The notes: a model not told the origin generated them from the sequence alone. Shown: positions 42,250-53,092, counted from the first letter of the stretch. The stretch: 64,000 nucleotides of DNA from Micromonospora sonchi (GCF_014646235.1 NZ_BMNB01000001.1:372001-436000); one strand, 5' to 3'. Translations and numbers: made by a program.

Positions 42250-42538
42250 GCGGCAGACCCTACGGGCTCGCCTCGTGTGTTTCGCCGGAATCGAGCGGGT
42301 CCGGCGACCGCGCGGCGACTGCAGATTCACCCCGAGCGCAGGGCTCGGCGGATGCCGCTCAGATAATGAGATAGGGGCATCTGCAGCCCAAGATTCTTTC
42401 GCCTGCGGTGCTGGCGCAGCATGGTGATGGCGACCTGGTTCAAGGCGCCGGTGCGCCGGCTGCATCGGAGTGAGCCGGGGACGGCCGCCCGGACGCGGCC
42501 GTCCCCGAAAGGGGTATTGCGGATGCGGAGCCCGGGTT

Positions 42539-43783
42539 TCAGCGGCCCGCCACCCCGCCGCCAGAGGCTGGCTGGACGCGCTGGAACCGTACCCGGCTCA
42601 GCCATCCCGGCAGGTCACTGAGCACGTACAGTTCGCCGTGCACGTCCCTGTCGATCGCGGTCGGCTGGATGGGGAAGTTGCCGATCTCGGCGGTCTCGTA
42701 GCCGCCCGTGGGTTTGGGGCGCACGGCGTACGCGCGGGTCGAGCAGTAGTCGCTCGCGACGTAGGTCCCCCATGCCTCCGGGGTGGCGGACCCTCGGTAC
42801 ACCACGCCGCCGGTCACCGAGCAGCCATCCGTCATGAAATGGGGGTACTCGAAGACCGGGTCGGTGTACCGCACGCCGGGCCGGCACTGCTCCGGGTCGA
42901 ACACCGGGGTGCCCTCCCGGCACGACCAGCCGAGGTTCGCCCCACGCTGCCACGGGCGGATGTGGTTGATCTCCTCGACCAGGCCCTGGCCGACGTCACC
43001 GATCCACAGCGAGTTGTCGACCGGGTCGACGGAGAACCGCCACGGGTTGCGCAGCCCATAGACCCAAATCTCCGGCCGCGCGCCGCGCTTGCCGACGAAC
43101 GGGTTGTCGGCGGGCACGCAGTAGGGCTTTCCCCCGCAGGTGCGGTTGACGTTGATCCGCACGATCTTGCCGAGCAGGGTGCCGAGGTCCTGACCGGCCT
43201 TGAACGGGTCGTTCGCGTGGCCGCCGTCGCCGAGGGACCAGTACAGGTAGCCGTCGCGGTCGAACGCCACCTGTCCGCCGTTGTGGTTGCCGTACTCGGC
43301 GTGCGCCTGAGTGAGCAGCACCTGCAACCGCCCAGGAGCGCCGAGGGGCACTCGCGCCAGGGTCAGCGTGCCGGCCGGCAGGCTCGTGTAGGCCACGTAG
43401 AGCATCCCGGTCCGCGTGAAGTCCGGCGCAGGCGTGATGCCGAGGAGGCCGCGCTCGTTGTCCGACGTGTCGACCCGGGCGGTCAGGTCGAGCACCGGCT
43501 TGGCCGCCAAGCCGGTGCTGGGGTGGTAGGAGCGGACAGTGCCGGTCTTCTCCGCGATCAGCATTCGGCCGTCCGGCAACCCGGTGAGCGCGACCGGACG
43601 CTGCAGACCGAAAGCCACCTGTTCGGACACCACGGTCAGCTCGGTGAGTGGCACCGGCCTGGCGCGGGACGTGCCGGCCGCGGCGGTGTCGGACACCGCC
43701 GCCGGTGGCAACAGGACCGCAAGCAGGGCCAGAACGAACAGCCCGGCCAGCACGGGGGCCGGGCGACAACGACGCCGCAACAT
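42539..43783 (-). CDS. Secreted PQQ-dependent sugar dehydrogenase (glucose/sorbosone dehydrogenase family)
   Basis: 414 residues with a signal peptide or membrane anchor in the first 35. The six-bladed propeller shows FGLQRPVALTGLPDGRMLIA, NERGLLGITPAPDF, EYGNHNGGQVAFDRDGYLYW (about 158-177, with the catalytic His of the HNGG motif) and YGLRNPWRFSVDP. These enzymes oxidise aldoses outside the cell with PQQ as cofactor. Cys pairs near the end suggest disulfides. The promoter region holds a CebR-like palindrome and stacked dyads, so sugar-dependent control is likely. Confidence 0.9.
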   Translation of the reverse strand: MLRRRCRPAPVLAGLFVLALLAVLLPPAAVSDTAAAGTSRARPVPLTELTVVSEQVAFGLQRPVALTGLPDGRMLIAEKTGTVRSYHPSTGLAAKPVLDLTARVDTSDNERGLLGITPAPDFTRTGMLYVAYTSLPAGTLTLARVPLGAPGRLQVLLTQAHAEYGNHNGGQVAFDRDGYLYWSLGDGGHANDPFKAGQDLGTLLGKIVRINVNRTCGGKPYCVPADNPFVGKRGARPEIWVYGLRNPWRFSVDPVDNSLWIGDVGQGLVEEINHIRPWQRGANLGWSCREGTPVFDPEQCRPGVRYTDPVFEYPHFMTDGCSVTGGVVYRGSATPEAWGTYVASDYCSTRAYAVRPKPTGGYETAEIGNFPIQPTAIDRDVHGELYVLSDLPGWLSRVRFQRVQPASGGGVAGR

Positions 43784-43822
43784 GTTCTCAGCTCCTCGAG
43801 CAGGTGGAGTGGGGACGCGATC

Positions 43823-43836
43823 TGGGAGCGCTCCGA
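43823..43836. promoter_or_regulatory. CebR/LacI-like box before the sugar dehydrogenase gene
   Basis: TGGGAGCGCTCCGA, 13 of 14 bases of the known CebR box TGGGAGCGCTCCCA, including the perfect GGAGCGCTCC core. It lies 40 bases before the start codon, in the expected leader. Confidence 0.6.
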
Positions 43837-43863
43837 CAATACATCAATTGTCGTCAATGACAA
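43835..43863. promoter_or_regulatory. Stacked dyads overlapping the sugar dehydrogenase promoter
   Basis: GACAAT-ACATCA-ATTGTC is a perfect 6-bp-arm dyad, and its right arm forms another dyad with GACAA after a further six bases. On the minus strand TTGTCA, 16 bases and TATTGT give a good promoter, so the dyads cover both hexamers. A second regulator beyond the CebR-like protein is implied. Confidence 0.5.
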
Positions 43864-43987
43864 ACTGGAGTCGGCGACAGAGTGAGCCCCTGACCAGAGG
43901 TTCTGTCGCTAACAGGAGGTCATCGGCTGGTCGAGGGAGGCGCCGCCCCACGGCTGGCGGAGTGGATAAGTCAGCGCCCCTCCCTCC

Positions 43988-44416
43988 TTACTGGGGGAGC
44001 GGCGCCTCGGCGGCCGCCCGGAGTCCGTCGATCTCCAACTCGACGTAGTGGCGGGAGCGTCGCTCAAGCAGCGCGGTGAGGACGGGGGCGAGCAGCCCGC
44101 GCTGGTGAAGACCCAGCCGGAGTCGGGTCGTCCCGTCCGTGCCGGGGCGCAGCGAGTGCGTGGCGGTCGTGACGACCCCGGCCGCCTTGGCGGTCCAGGT
44201 CAGCTCCCGCTCGACGACGAACTCGATGACCGTCCAGACCATCGGGCGCAGGCGCGGCTGGACGATCCGTACGCGGCTGCCGAGCCCCAGACTGCCGTCG
44301 AGGAGCCGGAGCTCGCGCATCGAATCCGTCCACCGTGGCCAGTTCTGCACATCGGTGAGTGCCGCCCACACCCGGGCGGTGCTCGCGTGCACATCGCGCT
44401 CGGCGACCAGTTCCAT
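43988..44416 (-). CDS. SRPBCC (polyketide cyclase/START-like) protein
   Basis: 142 residues of the helix-grip fold: VAERDVHASTARVWAALTDV then NWPRWTDSMRELRLLDGSLG at the start and a long C-terminal helix. Such proteins bind hydrophobic ligands in a cavity. ATG at 44416 has AGGAGG immediately upstream. Divergent from the TetR gene at 44470, with two operators between them, so its expression is surely controlled by that repressor; the inducer may be its ligand. Confidence 0.85.
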   Translation of the reverse strand: MELVAERDVHASTARVWAALTDVQNWPRWTDSMRELRLLDGSLGLGSRVRIVQPRLRPMVWTVIEFVVERELTWTAKAAGVVTTATHSLRPGTDGTTRLRLGLHQRGLLAPVLTALLERRSRHYVELEIDGLRAAAEAPLPQ

Positions 44417-44429
44417 CGGTCCTCCTCGT

Positions 44430-44447
44430 TTGTACCATCTGGTACAA
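44430..44447. promoter_or_regulatory. TetR operator 1 (perfect dyad)
   Basis: TTGTACCA-TC-TGGTACAA, a perfect 8-bp-arm dyad between the SRPBCC and TetR genes, 14 bases before the SRPBCC start codon. Confidence 0.8.
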
Positions 44448-44453
44448 GCCCAG

Positions 44454-44471
44454 ATGTACCATTTGGAACAT
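44454..44471. promoter_or_regulatory. TetR operator 2 (near-perfect dyad over the TetR start)
   Basis: ATGTACCA-TT-TGGAACAT matches operator 1 in all but a few positions and pairs at seven of eight arm positions. Its centre is 24 bases from that of operator 1, and it runs into the ATG at 44470, so no normal ribosome site exists and a leaderless TetR transcript is possible. Confidence 0.7.
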
Positions 44472-45039
44472 GGCGGCGTCCAGAGGGAGAGAGCAGCTGG
44501 TGCGGGCGGCTGTCGAGTACTTTGCCGAGCGTGGCGTCGGTGACCACAGCCTGCGTGCGATCGCGGAGGAGCTCGGGACCAGCCACCGGATGCTGATCTA
44601 CCACTTCGGCTCCCGTGAGGGGCTGCTCGTGGCGGTGCGCGAAGCGGTCGAGGCAGGTCAGCGCGACGCGCTAGCCGCACTCGCCGCGGATGCCGATGCC
44701 GACCCGCGCGCGGTCGCGCGCCAGTTCTGGTCGACGGTTTCAGCGGCGGCCCGGCGGTACGGGCCACTCTTCTTCGAGCTTTCCGCGCACGCCATGCAGG
44801 GTCGACCGCATGCCAGTGGCTTGTCCGAGACGGCCGTCGAGCCGTGGATCGAGCTGCTGACGGGCATCTGCGAGCGGGCCGGCGTGCCTCCGGAGCGGGC
44901 GCGGGTGCAGGCCCGGCTCGGACTCGGCGTTGCCCGCGGGCTGCTGCACGACGCCCTGGTCACGGGTGACGCGGCCGGCGCGGACGAGGCGATGGACCTG
45001 TTCGTCGACCTGGTGCTCCCTCCCAAGGGATGCGCCTGA
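44470..45039 (+). CDS. TetR-family transcriptional regulator
   Basis: 189 residues. The HTH is SLRAIAEELGTSHRMLIYHF with GSREGLL following. The ligand domain is helical (ARQFWSTVSAAARRYGPLFF). The family binds dyads as dimers; two matching dyads lie at its own promoter and that of the divergent SRPBCC gene, indicating autoregulation plus control of the neighbour. ATG at 44470 is preferred; it lies inside the second dyad. Confidence 0.9.
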   Translation: MAASRGREQLVRAAVEYFAERGVGDHSLRAIAEELGTSHRMLIYHFGSREGLLVAVREAVEAGQRDALAALAADADADPRAVARQFWSTVSAAARRYGPLFFELSAHAMQGRPHASGLSETAVEPWIELLTGICERAGVPPERARVQARLGLGVARGLLHDALVTGDAAGADEAMDLFVDLVLPPKGCA

Positions 45040-45283
45040 CGCCGTACGCGCATTGATCGACGTCATCTACGTTATCGCTCACCTTGCCAACATCATCCAC
45101 GCCGGATGGTGCCGACGGTCATGGCAAGCGCCGCGACAACCTCGAAGGGCGTAAATTTCCATAGCGTCGCAGGCAGGAGCTTCTTGAGTGCCCTGCAACT
45201 TTGTGGCAATCTCAGATCCATCGACGCGTAGCGTTCTCTCGTTCCCTGTGTCACTCGGTCGGCAGCCTGAGCCGGCCGGTGAT

Positions 45284-45295
45284 GTTAGCGCTAAC
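45284..45295. promoter_or_regulatory. AGCGCT-core palindrome before the GH10 xylanase
   Basis: GTTAGCGCTAAC, perfect 12-bp palindrome about 37 bases before the start codon. LacI-family repressors of sugar genes in actinobacteria bind palindromes with this core; repression relieved by xylo-oligosaccharides is inferred. Confidence 0.6.
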
Positions 45296-45328
45296 CGTCG
45301 ACGTGATTCGACCTTGGGAAGGTGCTGA

Positions 45329-46762
<1,434 letters not shown>

Positions 46763-46811
46763 GCCGAAGGAACAGGCGATCGCTACCCGGCCGCGGATTG
46801 ATCTGGCAGGC

Positions 46812-46846
46812 GGGCCGGCGCGGAGCGAGAGGCTTCGCGCCGGCCC
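46812..46846 (+). terminator. Hairpin between GH10 and GH5 genes
   Basis: GGGCCGGCGCG, 13-base loop, CGCGCCGGCCC: perfect 11-bp stem 50 bases after the xylanase stop, no T tract. Confidence 0.65.
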
Positions 46847-46903
46847 GGCCGGCGGCATCGGGTGAACCCACGACAGCGAGCACCGCACGGAAAGGGCACG
46901 ACA

Positions 46904-48346
46904 TTGGTCCAGTCCCGATCAAGGCGCTACCTGGCCCGATTACTCGCCTGCGCTCTGGCCGCTCTCGGCGCGGCGCCGGTCGCGCTGTTCTGCGGCGCCT
47001 CGCCGGCCGCTGCGGACACCACTCAGTTCCGTGGTGTCAACTGGGCCAGGCTGGGTGACAACTTCCATGGTGGACCGCTGGTCCTGCACGGGCTGAGCAG
47101 CTCCGACAGCTATGCGACGGTCCTGGCCAAGGCCAACACGATCTACACCGGCTTCCAGAACAACCTTGGCGCCAACACTGTCCGGCTCCCGATCAACACC
47201 TACACCGTCGGTACGAACTGGTGGAACGCGTACACCGGCGCGATCGACGCCGCCACGGCGAAGGGGTTCAAGGTCGTCCTCTCCTACTGGGACGACGGCG
47301 TGGCTGCCAGCAGCGGCCGCATCGTCAACTCGACCGCCTTCAACAACATGTGGAACACCGTGATCGCCAGGTATGGCACCAACGACCTGGTCTACTTCGA
47401 GCCGATGAACGAGCCCGGCGGGCACAGCGCCGCTGACTGGGCCAACGTGGTCAACAACTGGCTCAACGCCCGTCCGTCGATCCCACGCAACCGCGTTTTC
47501 GTCAGCGGCGCTGGCCTGAACACCGACATCAAGTCGATGTGCGCCGACCGCCGCCTGGACGGGACGATGGTGTCGCTGCATCACTACACCTTTTTCAGCG
47601 GCGCGAAGAACTACGACCAGTGGGTGACGTTTCTGCGGGACGCGATTGGCTCCTGCGCCGCGCGTACCGTGATGGACGAATTCGGCGCGCCGATGGACAC
47701 CGGGCTCAACTACCACGACGCCACCAGCGCCGACAACTTCGTGCGCTACTTCCGCGCCACCACCACGGTGCTGCGGGAGCTGCGGATCGGTTCGATCTAC
47801 TGGCCGGGCCTGGGCGGCAAGGTCACCGCCGGCCAGAGCGACGACTGGTACGCCATGCAGAAGCTGCACGGCACCGGCACCAACCTGACCCTCAGCACCC
47901 CCAACGCCAGCGGCCTCGATCGTCTCAGGTACGCCTGGGGCTTGAGCGACGGCGGCGTTCCGGACCGGGTCAGCCTGCTGCGCAACGTGGGGACCGGGCA
48001 GTGCCTGGACATCCCCGGCGCCACCACCGCCAACGTCCAGGTCCAGGTGTACCCCTGCAGTAACACTGCCGCCCAGCGGTGGACCGTGATGTCCGGCGGG
48101 CAGCTCACCGCCCTCGCCGGCCAGAAATGCCTGGACGCCTACAACCGGGGGACTGCGAACGGCACCATCGTCGGCACGTACGTGTGCAACGGCGGCGACA
48201 ACCAGCGGTGGACGATCGGCGGCGACGGCACGATCCGCAGCGTCCAGTCCGGTCTCTGCCTGGACGTGAACACCACCACCACCAAGGTCCAGCTCTGGGC
48301 CTGCTGGGGCGGCGACAACCAGAAGTGGCAGCTGCAAAACCCGTGA
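46904..48346 (+). CDS. Secreted GH5-family glycoside hydrolase with C-terminal CBM13
   Basis: 480 residues. Signal peptide MVQSRSRRYLARLLACALAA up to ASPAAA. The (beta/alpha)8 barrel has FRGVNWARLGDNFHGG, NTVRLPINTYTVG, LVYFEPMNEPGG with the acid/base Glu, and RTVMDEFGAPMD with the nucleophile Glu, a GH5 cellulase-like pattern. CBM13 (from about 355) has Q-x-W-type repeats ending NQRWTIG and NQKWQLQ. TTG at 46904 follows GGAAAGG by eight bases; GTG at 46862 is an alternative adding 14 residues. It lies between the xylanase and a beta-helix enzyme; substrate could be cellulose, mannan or mixed glucan. Confidence 0.88.
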   Translation: MVQSRSRRYLARLLACALAALGAAPVALFCGASPAAADTTQFRGVNWARLGDNFHGGPLVLHGLSSSDSYATVLAKANTIYTGFQNNLGANTVRLPINTYTVGTNWWNAYTGAIDAATAKGFKVVLSYWDDGVAASSGRIVNSTAFNNMWNTVIARYGTNDLVYFEPMNEPGGHSAADWANVVNNWLNARPSIPRNRVFVSGAGLNTDIKSMCADRRLDGTMVSLHHYTFFSGAKNYDQWVTFLRDAIGSCAARTVMDEFGAPMDTGLNYHDATSADNFVRYFRATTTVLRELRIGSIYWPGLGGKVTAGQSDDWYAMQKLHGTGTNLTLSTPNASGLDRLRYAWGLSDGGVPDRVSLLRNVGTGQCLDIPGATTANVQVQVYPCSNTAAQRWTVMSGGQLTALAGQKCLDAYNRGTANGTIVGTYVCNGGDNQRWTIGGDGTIRSVQSGLCLDVNTTTTKVQLWACWGGDNQKWQLQNP

Positions 48347-48371
48347 CCCGGCCCGCCTTGAGGAGCAGCGA

Positions 48372-51068
48372 GTGAAGTCCTTTGTTCTTGTCGGAAGAAG
48401 TGTGTTGCTGACGGTGGCGATGTTCGTCTCCGCCGCGTTGCCGGCCGTGGTGGCACAACAAGCTCCGGCCTCGGCCGCGACCCAGGCAACCTATTACGTC
48501 GCACCGAGCGGCAGCGACACCAACCCGGGCACGATCACATCACCATTCAGAACCGTGCAGCGCGCGCGGGACGCCGTCCGCACGGTGAACGCGAACATGA
48601 CCGGCGACATCTACGTCTACCTTCGCGGTGGAAGCTATCCGGTGAGCAGCACGATCGAGTTCGGGCCGAGTGACTCCGGCACCAACGGCCACCGGATCAC
48701 ATATGCCGCGTACCCGGGCGAAACGCCGATCCTTGAGGGCGGTGTGCAGGTGACCGGCTGGACCCAGCACAGCGGCAACATCTGGAAAGCGCCGCTCGAC
48801 CGGGCCAACAAGCTGCGTACGCTCTATGTCAACGACCAGCGGGCCTACATGGCGTCCAAGACGATCAACTCGGCGGGATGCCACGGCACGTATAACATCA
48901 CGGCGGGGCAAGCCGACTGGGCCTGGGAGTCCGGGTCGCAGTGTGATGGCGCGAGATATCGCACGGCCGACTTCCCTGCCGTGTCCCGAAACCAGGAAGA
49001 CATCGAAATCGAAACGGCGACGACCTGGACCACGGCCATCGTGGGAGTCCGACAGGTGACCACAAGTGCCGATGGCGCGAACCGGATCGCGTTGTTCCAG
49101 CAACCAGGTGCCGCGATCGCGCAGGGCGCGTTCAACGGCAACGCGCAGGTCGGCGGCACCCACAAGGTCATGAACGCCTACGAGTTCCTGGACGCGCCGG
49201 GCGAGTTCTATTTCGACAAGTCCAGCCGGACGCTGTACTACTACAAGGCCAACGCCGAGAACATGTCGACCGCGACGGTCTTCGCGCCGAACAACGTGGC
49301 TACCGTGCTGCGGATCGCCGGCACCTCGACCAGCAGTCGCGCGCGCAACATCACCTTCTCCGGCCTAGCCGTGCAGCACTCCGACTGGAACCTGGTCAAC
49401 GTGGCCGGCTCGGTGTTCAAGCAAGCGCAACAGGGCAACCTGAGCGCCTTCGCGTACGCGAAGGGAAACTTCCACGTCTACTACTACCGCAACGTCGATG
49501 TCACTCCCGGCATCATCCACATACAGAACGCCGACGGGATCCTGCTCGAGCGCAACCGGGTCCAGCAGACCGGTGCCGACGGGATCAACATGGTCAACGA
49601 CGTGACGAACACGCAGTTGATCGGCAACTACACCAACGACATCGCTGGATCAGCTGTCACCGTGGGCCATCCTCAGCACGTCTACGTCGGGGACCACACG
49701 TCGAGCAACCGCGAGAAGTATCCCGCTCAGGTCGAGGGACTCCCGAAGAACATCGAGATCAAGAACAACTACATCCATGACAGCGCGGTGTTGTTCAACG
49801 GGCACGGCGCAGTGGCTGCCTACTTCGCCGATTCCCTCACCGTGCAGCACAACCGGATCGAGAAAGCTCCGTGGGCGGGCATCACGCTCGGTTGGGGGTG
49901 GTGGAACTTCGACGGGTCCGCAGGATCGATCGCGCCGAACCGGCCCACCACGACGGCGAAGAACAACAACATCAGCTACAACCACATCATCGACACGGTG
50001 CAGCGCCTCAGCGACACGGCTCCGATCTACACGCTGGGCAGCCAGCCGGGGACCACGATCCACAACAATTATCTCCAGGGTGTGCCAGCCGGCCACAAAT
50101 ATGGACTGCACCCGGACGAAGGCTCGGCGTACATCACCTTCCGCGACAACGTCCTCAGCGTGGACAAGAACATCACGTGGATGATCAACTCCGACGACTT
50201 CGGACGCAAGCACGATCTGAGCATCACGCAGACGTACGGTCCGATCAACAAGGTCTCCAACAAGAATCTGCCCAACAGCACGATCCAGGACATCCTCGTT
50301 TCCGCCGACTACGTCTGGCCGGCAGCGGCCTACGGCATCGCCGTGAATTCCGGGCTCGAAGATCCGTTCCGGGGCATCACCCAGCCGCGTAGTCTGCCGA
50401 TGCAGGACTACGTTCTACCGGCCAGCACCTCGGTCAGCAGCGGAACGTCGTCGATTCCGATCCGAAGCACCGGCGACGCGGCCAGGAGCATCTGGTTGGC
50501 CCCCTCCGGTACCACCACCTTCGCCGCCGGCCCGACGATGACCAGGGCAGACGGCAACGCCACGTCCATCGCTGTGCCCACGTCGTCCGGTGAGTACCGG
50601 CTCTACGTCCTCGACGCCCAGGGCAATCGATCGGCCGAATCCAAGTCGATCGTCCGGCAGCAGAGCGCCGGCGGTGGACAGAACACGCAGATCGTGGGCG
50701 GCCAGTCGGGCCGTTGCATCGAGGTCCCCAACGCCACCACCAGCAACGGCACCCAGGTGCAACTGTGGGACTGCTCCGGCGGCACGCACCAGCGGTGGAC
50801 CTACACCGCCAGCAAGCAGCTGACCGTGTACGGCAACAAGTGCCTGGACGCGTCCGGGGCGGGCACGACCAACGGCACCGCGGTCATCATCTGGGACTGC
50901 CATGGCGGACTCAACCAGCAGTGGAACGTCAACGCCAACGGCACCATCACCAACGTGCAGTCCGGACTGTGTGTTGATGCCAATGGCGCCGCCACCGCCA
51001 ACGGCACGAAGATCATTCTCTGGTCGTGCAACGGCGGCGCGAACCAGCAGTGGAGCCGACGCAGCTGA
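48372..51068 (+). CDS. Large secreted right-handed beta-helix protein with C-terminal CBM13
   Basis: 898 residues. After the signal peptide (MKSFVLVGRSVLLTVAMFVS to AASAA) comes YYVAPSGSDTNPGTITSPFR, the start of many beta-helix enzymes, then long strand-turn repeats (TFSGLAVQHSDWNLVNVAGS; ILLERNRVQQTGADGINMVN; IEIKNNYIHDSAVLFNGHGA). This layout resembles GH141/GH120-like right-handed helices, but the exact family is not proven. CBM13 with three Q-x-W repeats (HQRW, NQQW, NQQW) ends it. GTG at 48372 has GAGGAG upstream, only 25 bases after the GH5 gene, so they are co-transcribed with it. A hairpin follows. Confidence 0.82.
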   Translation: MKSFVLVGRSVLLTVAMFVSAALPAVVAQQAPASAATQATYYVAPSGSDTNPGTITSPFRTVQRARDAVRTVNANMTGDIYVYLRGGSYPVSSTIEFGPSDSGTNGHRITYAAYPGETPILEGGVQVTGWTQHSGNIWKAPLDRANKLRTLYVNDQRAYMASKTINSAGCHGTYNITAGQADWAWESGSQCDGARYRTADFPAVSRNQEDIEIETATTWTTAIVGVRQVTTSADGANRIALFQQPGAAIAQGAFNGNAQVGGTHKVMNAYEFLDAPGEFYFDKSSRTLYYYKANAENMSTATVFAPNNVATVLRIAGTSTSSRARNITFSGLAVQHSDWNLVNVAGSVFKQAQQGNLSAFAYAKGNFHVYYYRNVDVTPGIIHIQNADGILLERNRVQQTGADGINMVNDVTNTQLIGNYTNDIAGSAVTVGHPQHVYVGDHTSSNREKYPAQVEGLPKNIEIKNNYIHDSAVLFNGHGAVAAYFADSLTVQHNRIEKAPWAGITLGWGWWNFDGSAGSIAPNRPTTTAKNNNISYNHIIDTVQRLSDTAPIYTLGSQPGTTIHNNYLQGVPAGHKYGLHPDEGSAYITFRDNVLSVDKNITWMINSDDFGRKHDLSITQTYGPINKVSNKNLPNSTIQDILVSADYVWPAAAYGIAVNSGLEDPFRGITQPRSLPMQDYVLPASTSVSSGTSSIPIRSTGDAARSIWLAPSGTTTFAAGPTMTRADGNATSIAVPTSSGEYRLYVLDAQGNRSAESKSIVRQQSAGGGQNTQIVGGQSGRCIEVPNATTSNGTQVQLWDCSGGTHQRWTYTASKQLTVYGNKCLDASGAGTTNGTAVIIWDCHGGLNQQWNVNANGTITNVQSGLCVDANGAATANGTKIILWSCNGGANQQWSRRS

Positions 51069-51076
51069 GCACCACG

Positions 51077-51109
51077 CCCGGGGCCGGGCGCGCCCTGCCC
51101 GGCCCCGGG
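51077..51109 (+). terminator. Terminator hairpin after the beta-helix/CBM13 gene
   Basis: CCCGGGGCCGGGC, 7-base loop, GCCCGGCCCCGGG: perfect 13-bp stem nine bases after the stop. It closes the GH operon. Confidence 0.75.
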
Positions 51110-51140
51110 GGCGCCGATCGGGTGGAACATCCTCCGTACG

Positions 51141-51722
51141 ATGACTGCCATGGATGTCGCCATGGTGACCAACGCGGTCGTGGCCGCGGTCTCGGTGATC
51201 ACCGTCGGTGTCTCGGCGTTCTTCGCGCTCCGGCAGCTGCGGCTGTCACAGAGCGCCAACCACACCCTGGTCGCGATCGAGTTGCTCACCCGCGACCGGA
51301 TGAGTGACGCCTTCCTGGACAGCCAGCAGTTCGTGCTCACCGAGCTGAGGTCGCGCCACCCGACGGGAATACCGGTCAGCGAGTTGCCGCCCGATGCCCG
51401 TAAACACGTGAACCGGTTCGCGCTGTACTACAACGGGCTGGGACAGATGCTGGCCTTCAACGTGGTCGATCCGGCCCTGCTGATCGGCACCGGCGGGTTC
51501 CGCGCCCGGGAGGCGTGGTCCGTGCTGGAGCCGTACATCCTCGCCGAGCGGGCGGCGCGCGGCGAGTCGTACCTGGCAAACTTCGAGCATCTTGTCGTGC
51601 TCGCCGCCGAGACGCCGTGGCCGGTCGCGTTGCGCAAGCTGGGCCTGCGCCGGTTCGACCGCTACCCGGCCGCGCTGGGTCTGACGACCGGGGCAGCCAG
51701 CCCGGCCGAGCCCGGTGCGTAA
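51141..51722 (+). CDS. DUF4760-like membrane protein
   Basis: 193 residues with one N-terminal membrane helix (VTNAVVAAVSVITVGVSAFF) followed by a soluble, cytoplasmic-looking domain: LRLSQSANHTLVAIELLTRD, RFALYYNGLGQMLAFNVVDP. This is the pattern of DUF4760-type proteins; no function is known to me. ATG at 51141 or 51150. Confidence 0.65.
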   Translation: MTAMDVAMVTNAVVAAVSVITVGVSAFFALRQLRLSQSANHTLVAIELLTRDRMSDAFLDSQQFVLTELRSRHPTGIPVSELPPDARKHVNRFALYYNGLGQMLAFNVVDPALLIGTGGFRAREAWSVLEPYILAERAARGESYLANFEHLVVLAAETPWPVALRKLGLRRFDRYPAALGLTTGAASPAEPGA

Positions 51723-51973
51723 CGTGCCCGCGTGAACCCCAGCGTGCCCCGCAAGCCGCTGCGCTGGCTCTGGCGAGGGCACACCGTCCCACCGGTCGTT
51801 GCCGTAGGTCGTCGTTCCAGCGGCGCAGCCTGGGCCAGGCCTGGGGTGCCGGTGCGCTGGTGCTCTTCCCTGGTGTTCGTCGCCGCGATTCGTTGGCGCT
51901 ATCAGCTCGACAGGGCCGACCTGCACGTGTCCACGGCCGCGGCTGGCTGTGCGCGAAGTGGACGTGTTGGACG

Positions 51974-53092
51974 TTACTGCTGCGATGCTCGCACGTGGGC
52001 GGCGAGGCGGTCGCCGAAGACGGTGAGCGCGGGCAGGTGACTGCGGGCGTACCAGTCGGCCTTGTTCTTGCGCAGCAGTTGCTCGCCGTGCGGCTGCCAG
52101 CTGACGGCGGGTTTGCCGGTGGCCGCCCGGAGGACGCGATCGGCGTTGTCGGGATGGCGGGCCGCGAGCCGCTGGAGCGGGACCGGGTCGACGCTGTCAT
52201 CGTCGAGGTACGCCTTGACGACCTCTTTGTGTCGCCGGCGGCGCATCAGGTCGGGGTCGGCGAAGGCCTGCTGGGCGAGGGCGTAGTCGGCGTACATGCC
52301 GAGGCCGGTCTGCGGGTCGTAGATCACGCCGACGGTCTCGGCCCCGTGGTCGAGCCAGCTCAGGTCCGTCGGCGGGGCGATGCCCGGCTGGCCCGAGTAG
52401 GTGTCCCAGAACCCCTGCATGGCCTTGTCGACCTGGTCCACGTCGAGCGTGATCTCGTCAGTGCCGAAATGCGCGACAAAGCTGGCGTGCTGCTTGCGTT
52501 GCAGGTCCCAGGCGTGGGCGAGGCGCTCCGGGTTGTGGTAGACGAGCGCGGGCTGCTCGGTCGCGAGCCGGATGGCCGCCTCGTAGGCGGCGGGCTGGTC
52601 GCGAGCGGGATAGAGGGCGGTGGTGCCACTGATCAGCCAGTCGTCGTGGACGGCGACGACCCGGCTGCCGAGGTACGAACCGGGCGGCATCCGGTCGAAG
52701 ATCGGCTCATCGGTGTTGGTGCGGATGCGGTAGGGCAGTTCGTCGAGGAGGTTCACGGTGTGCAGGACCGGGCCGTCGCGTCCGGTCACCTCGAAGACAC
52801 CTTCGCGTACGTCGCGCCAGCCGAGGAGAAATTCGCGTTCGGCGTCGGGTAGTTCGGGATGGGCCTCGACATACAGGTCGATGATCGTACGCCCGTCGTG
52901 CAGGCGGTGCTGCTGGATGAACCAGTCGAAGAAGTTCGTCAGCTCTGCCTCGTCCTCGACAACGACGACCCGCCCGAACCGGGCTCGGATCTCCTGCCGG
53001 AACGCCCGGTCGAAGCGCGGCTTCTGCGCGTAGTCGAGCACCTCACGCTTGAGCGTCGCGCTTCGCCGTACCAACTCTTCGATCGATGACAT
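51974..53092 (-). CDS. Hypothetical cytoplasmic protein
   Basis: 372 residues, acidic, no signal peptide. SSIEELVRRSATLKREVLDY starts it and LTNFFDWFIQQHRLHDGRTI, FLLGWRDVREGVFEVTGRDG, DWLISGTTALYPARDQPAAY follow. It resembles proteins that carry SEC-C-like or plasmid pRiA4b-like sections but I could not assign one. GGAGGG seven bases before the ATG at about 53092 supports this start over one 18 bases upstream. Confidence 0.65.
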   Translation of the reverse strand: MSSIEELVRRSATLKREVLDYAQKPRFDRAFRQEIRARFGRVVVVEDEAELTNFFDWFIQQHRLHDGRTIIDLYVEAHPELPDAEREFLLGWRDVREGVFEVTGRDGPVLHTVNLLDELPYRIRTNTDEPIFDRMPPGSYLGSRVVAVHDDWLISGTTALYPARDQPAAYEAAIRLATEQPALVYHNPERLAHAWDLQRKQHASFVAHFGTDEITLDVDQVDKAMQGFWDTYSGQPGIAPPTDLSWLDHGAETVGVIYDPQTGLGMYADYALAQQAFADPDLMRRRRHKEVVKAYLDDDSVDPVPLQRLAARHPDNADRVLRAATGKPAVSWQPHGEQLLRKNKADWYARSHLPALTVFGDRLAAHVRASQQ

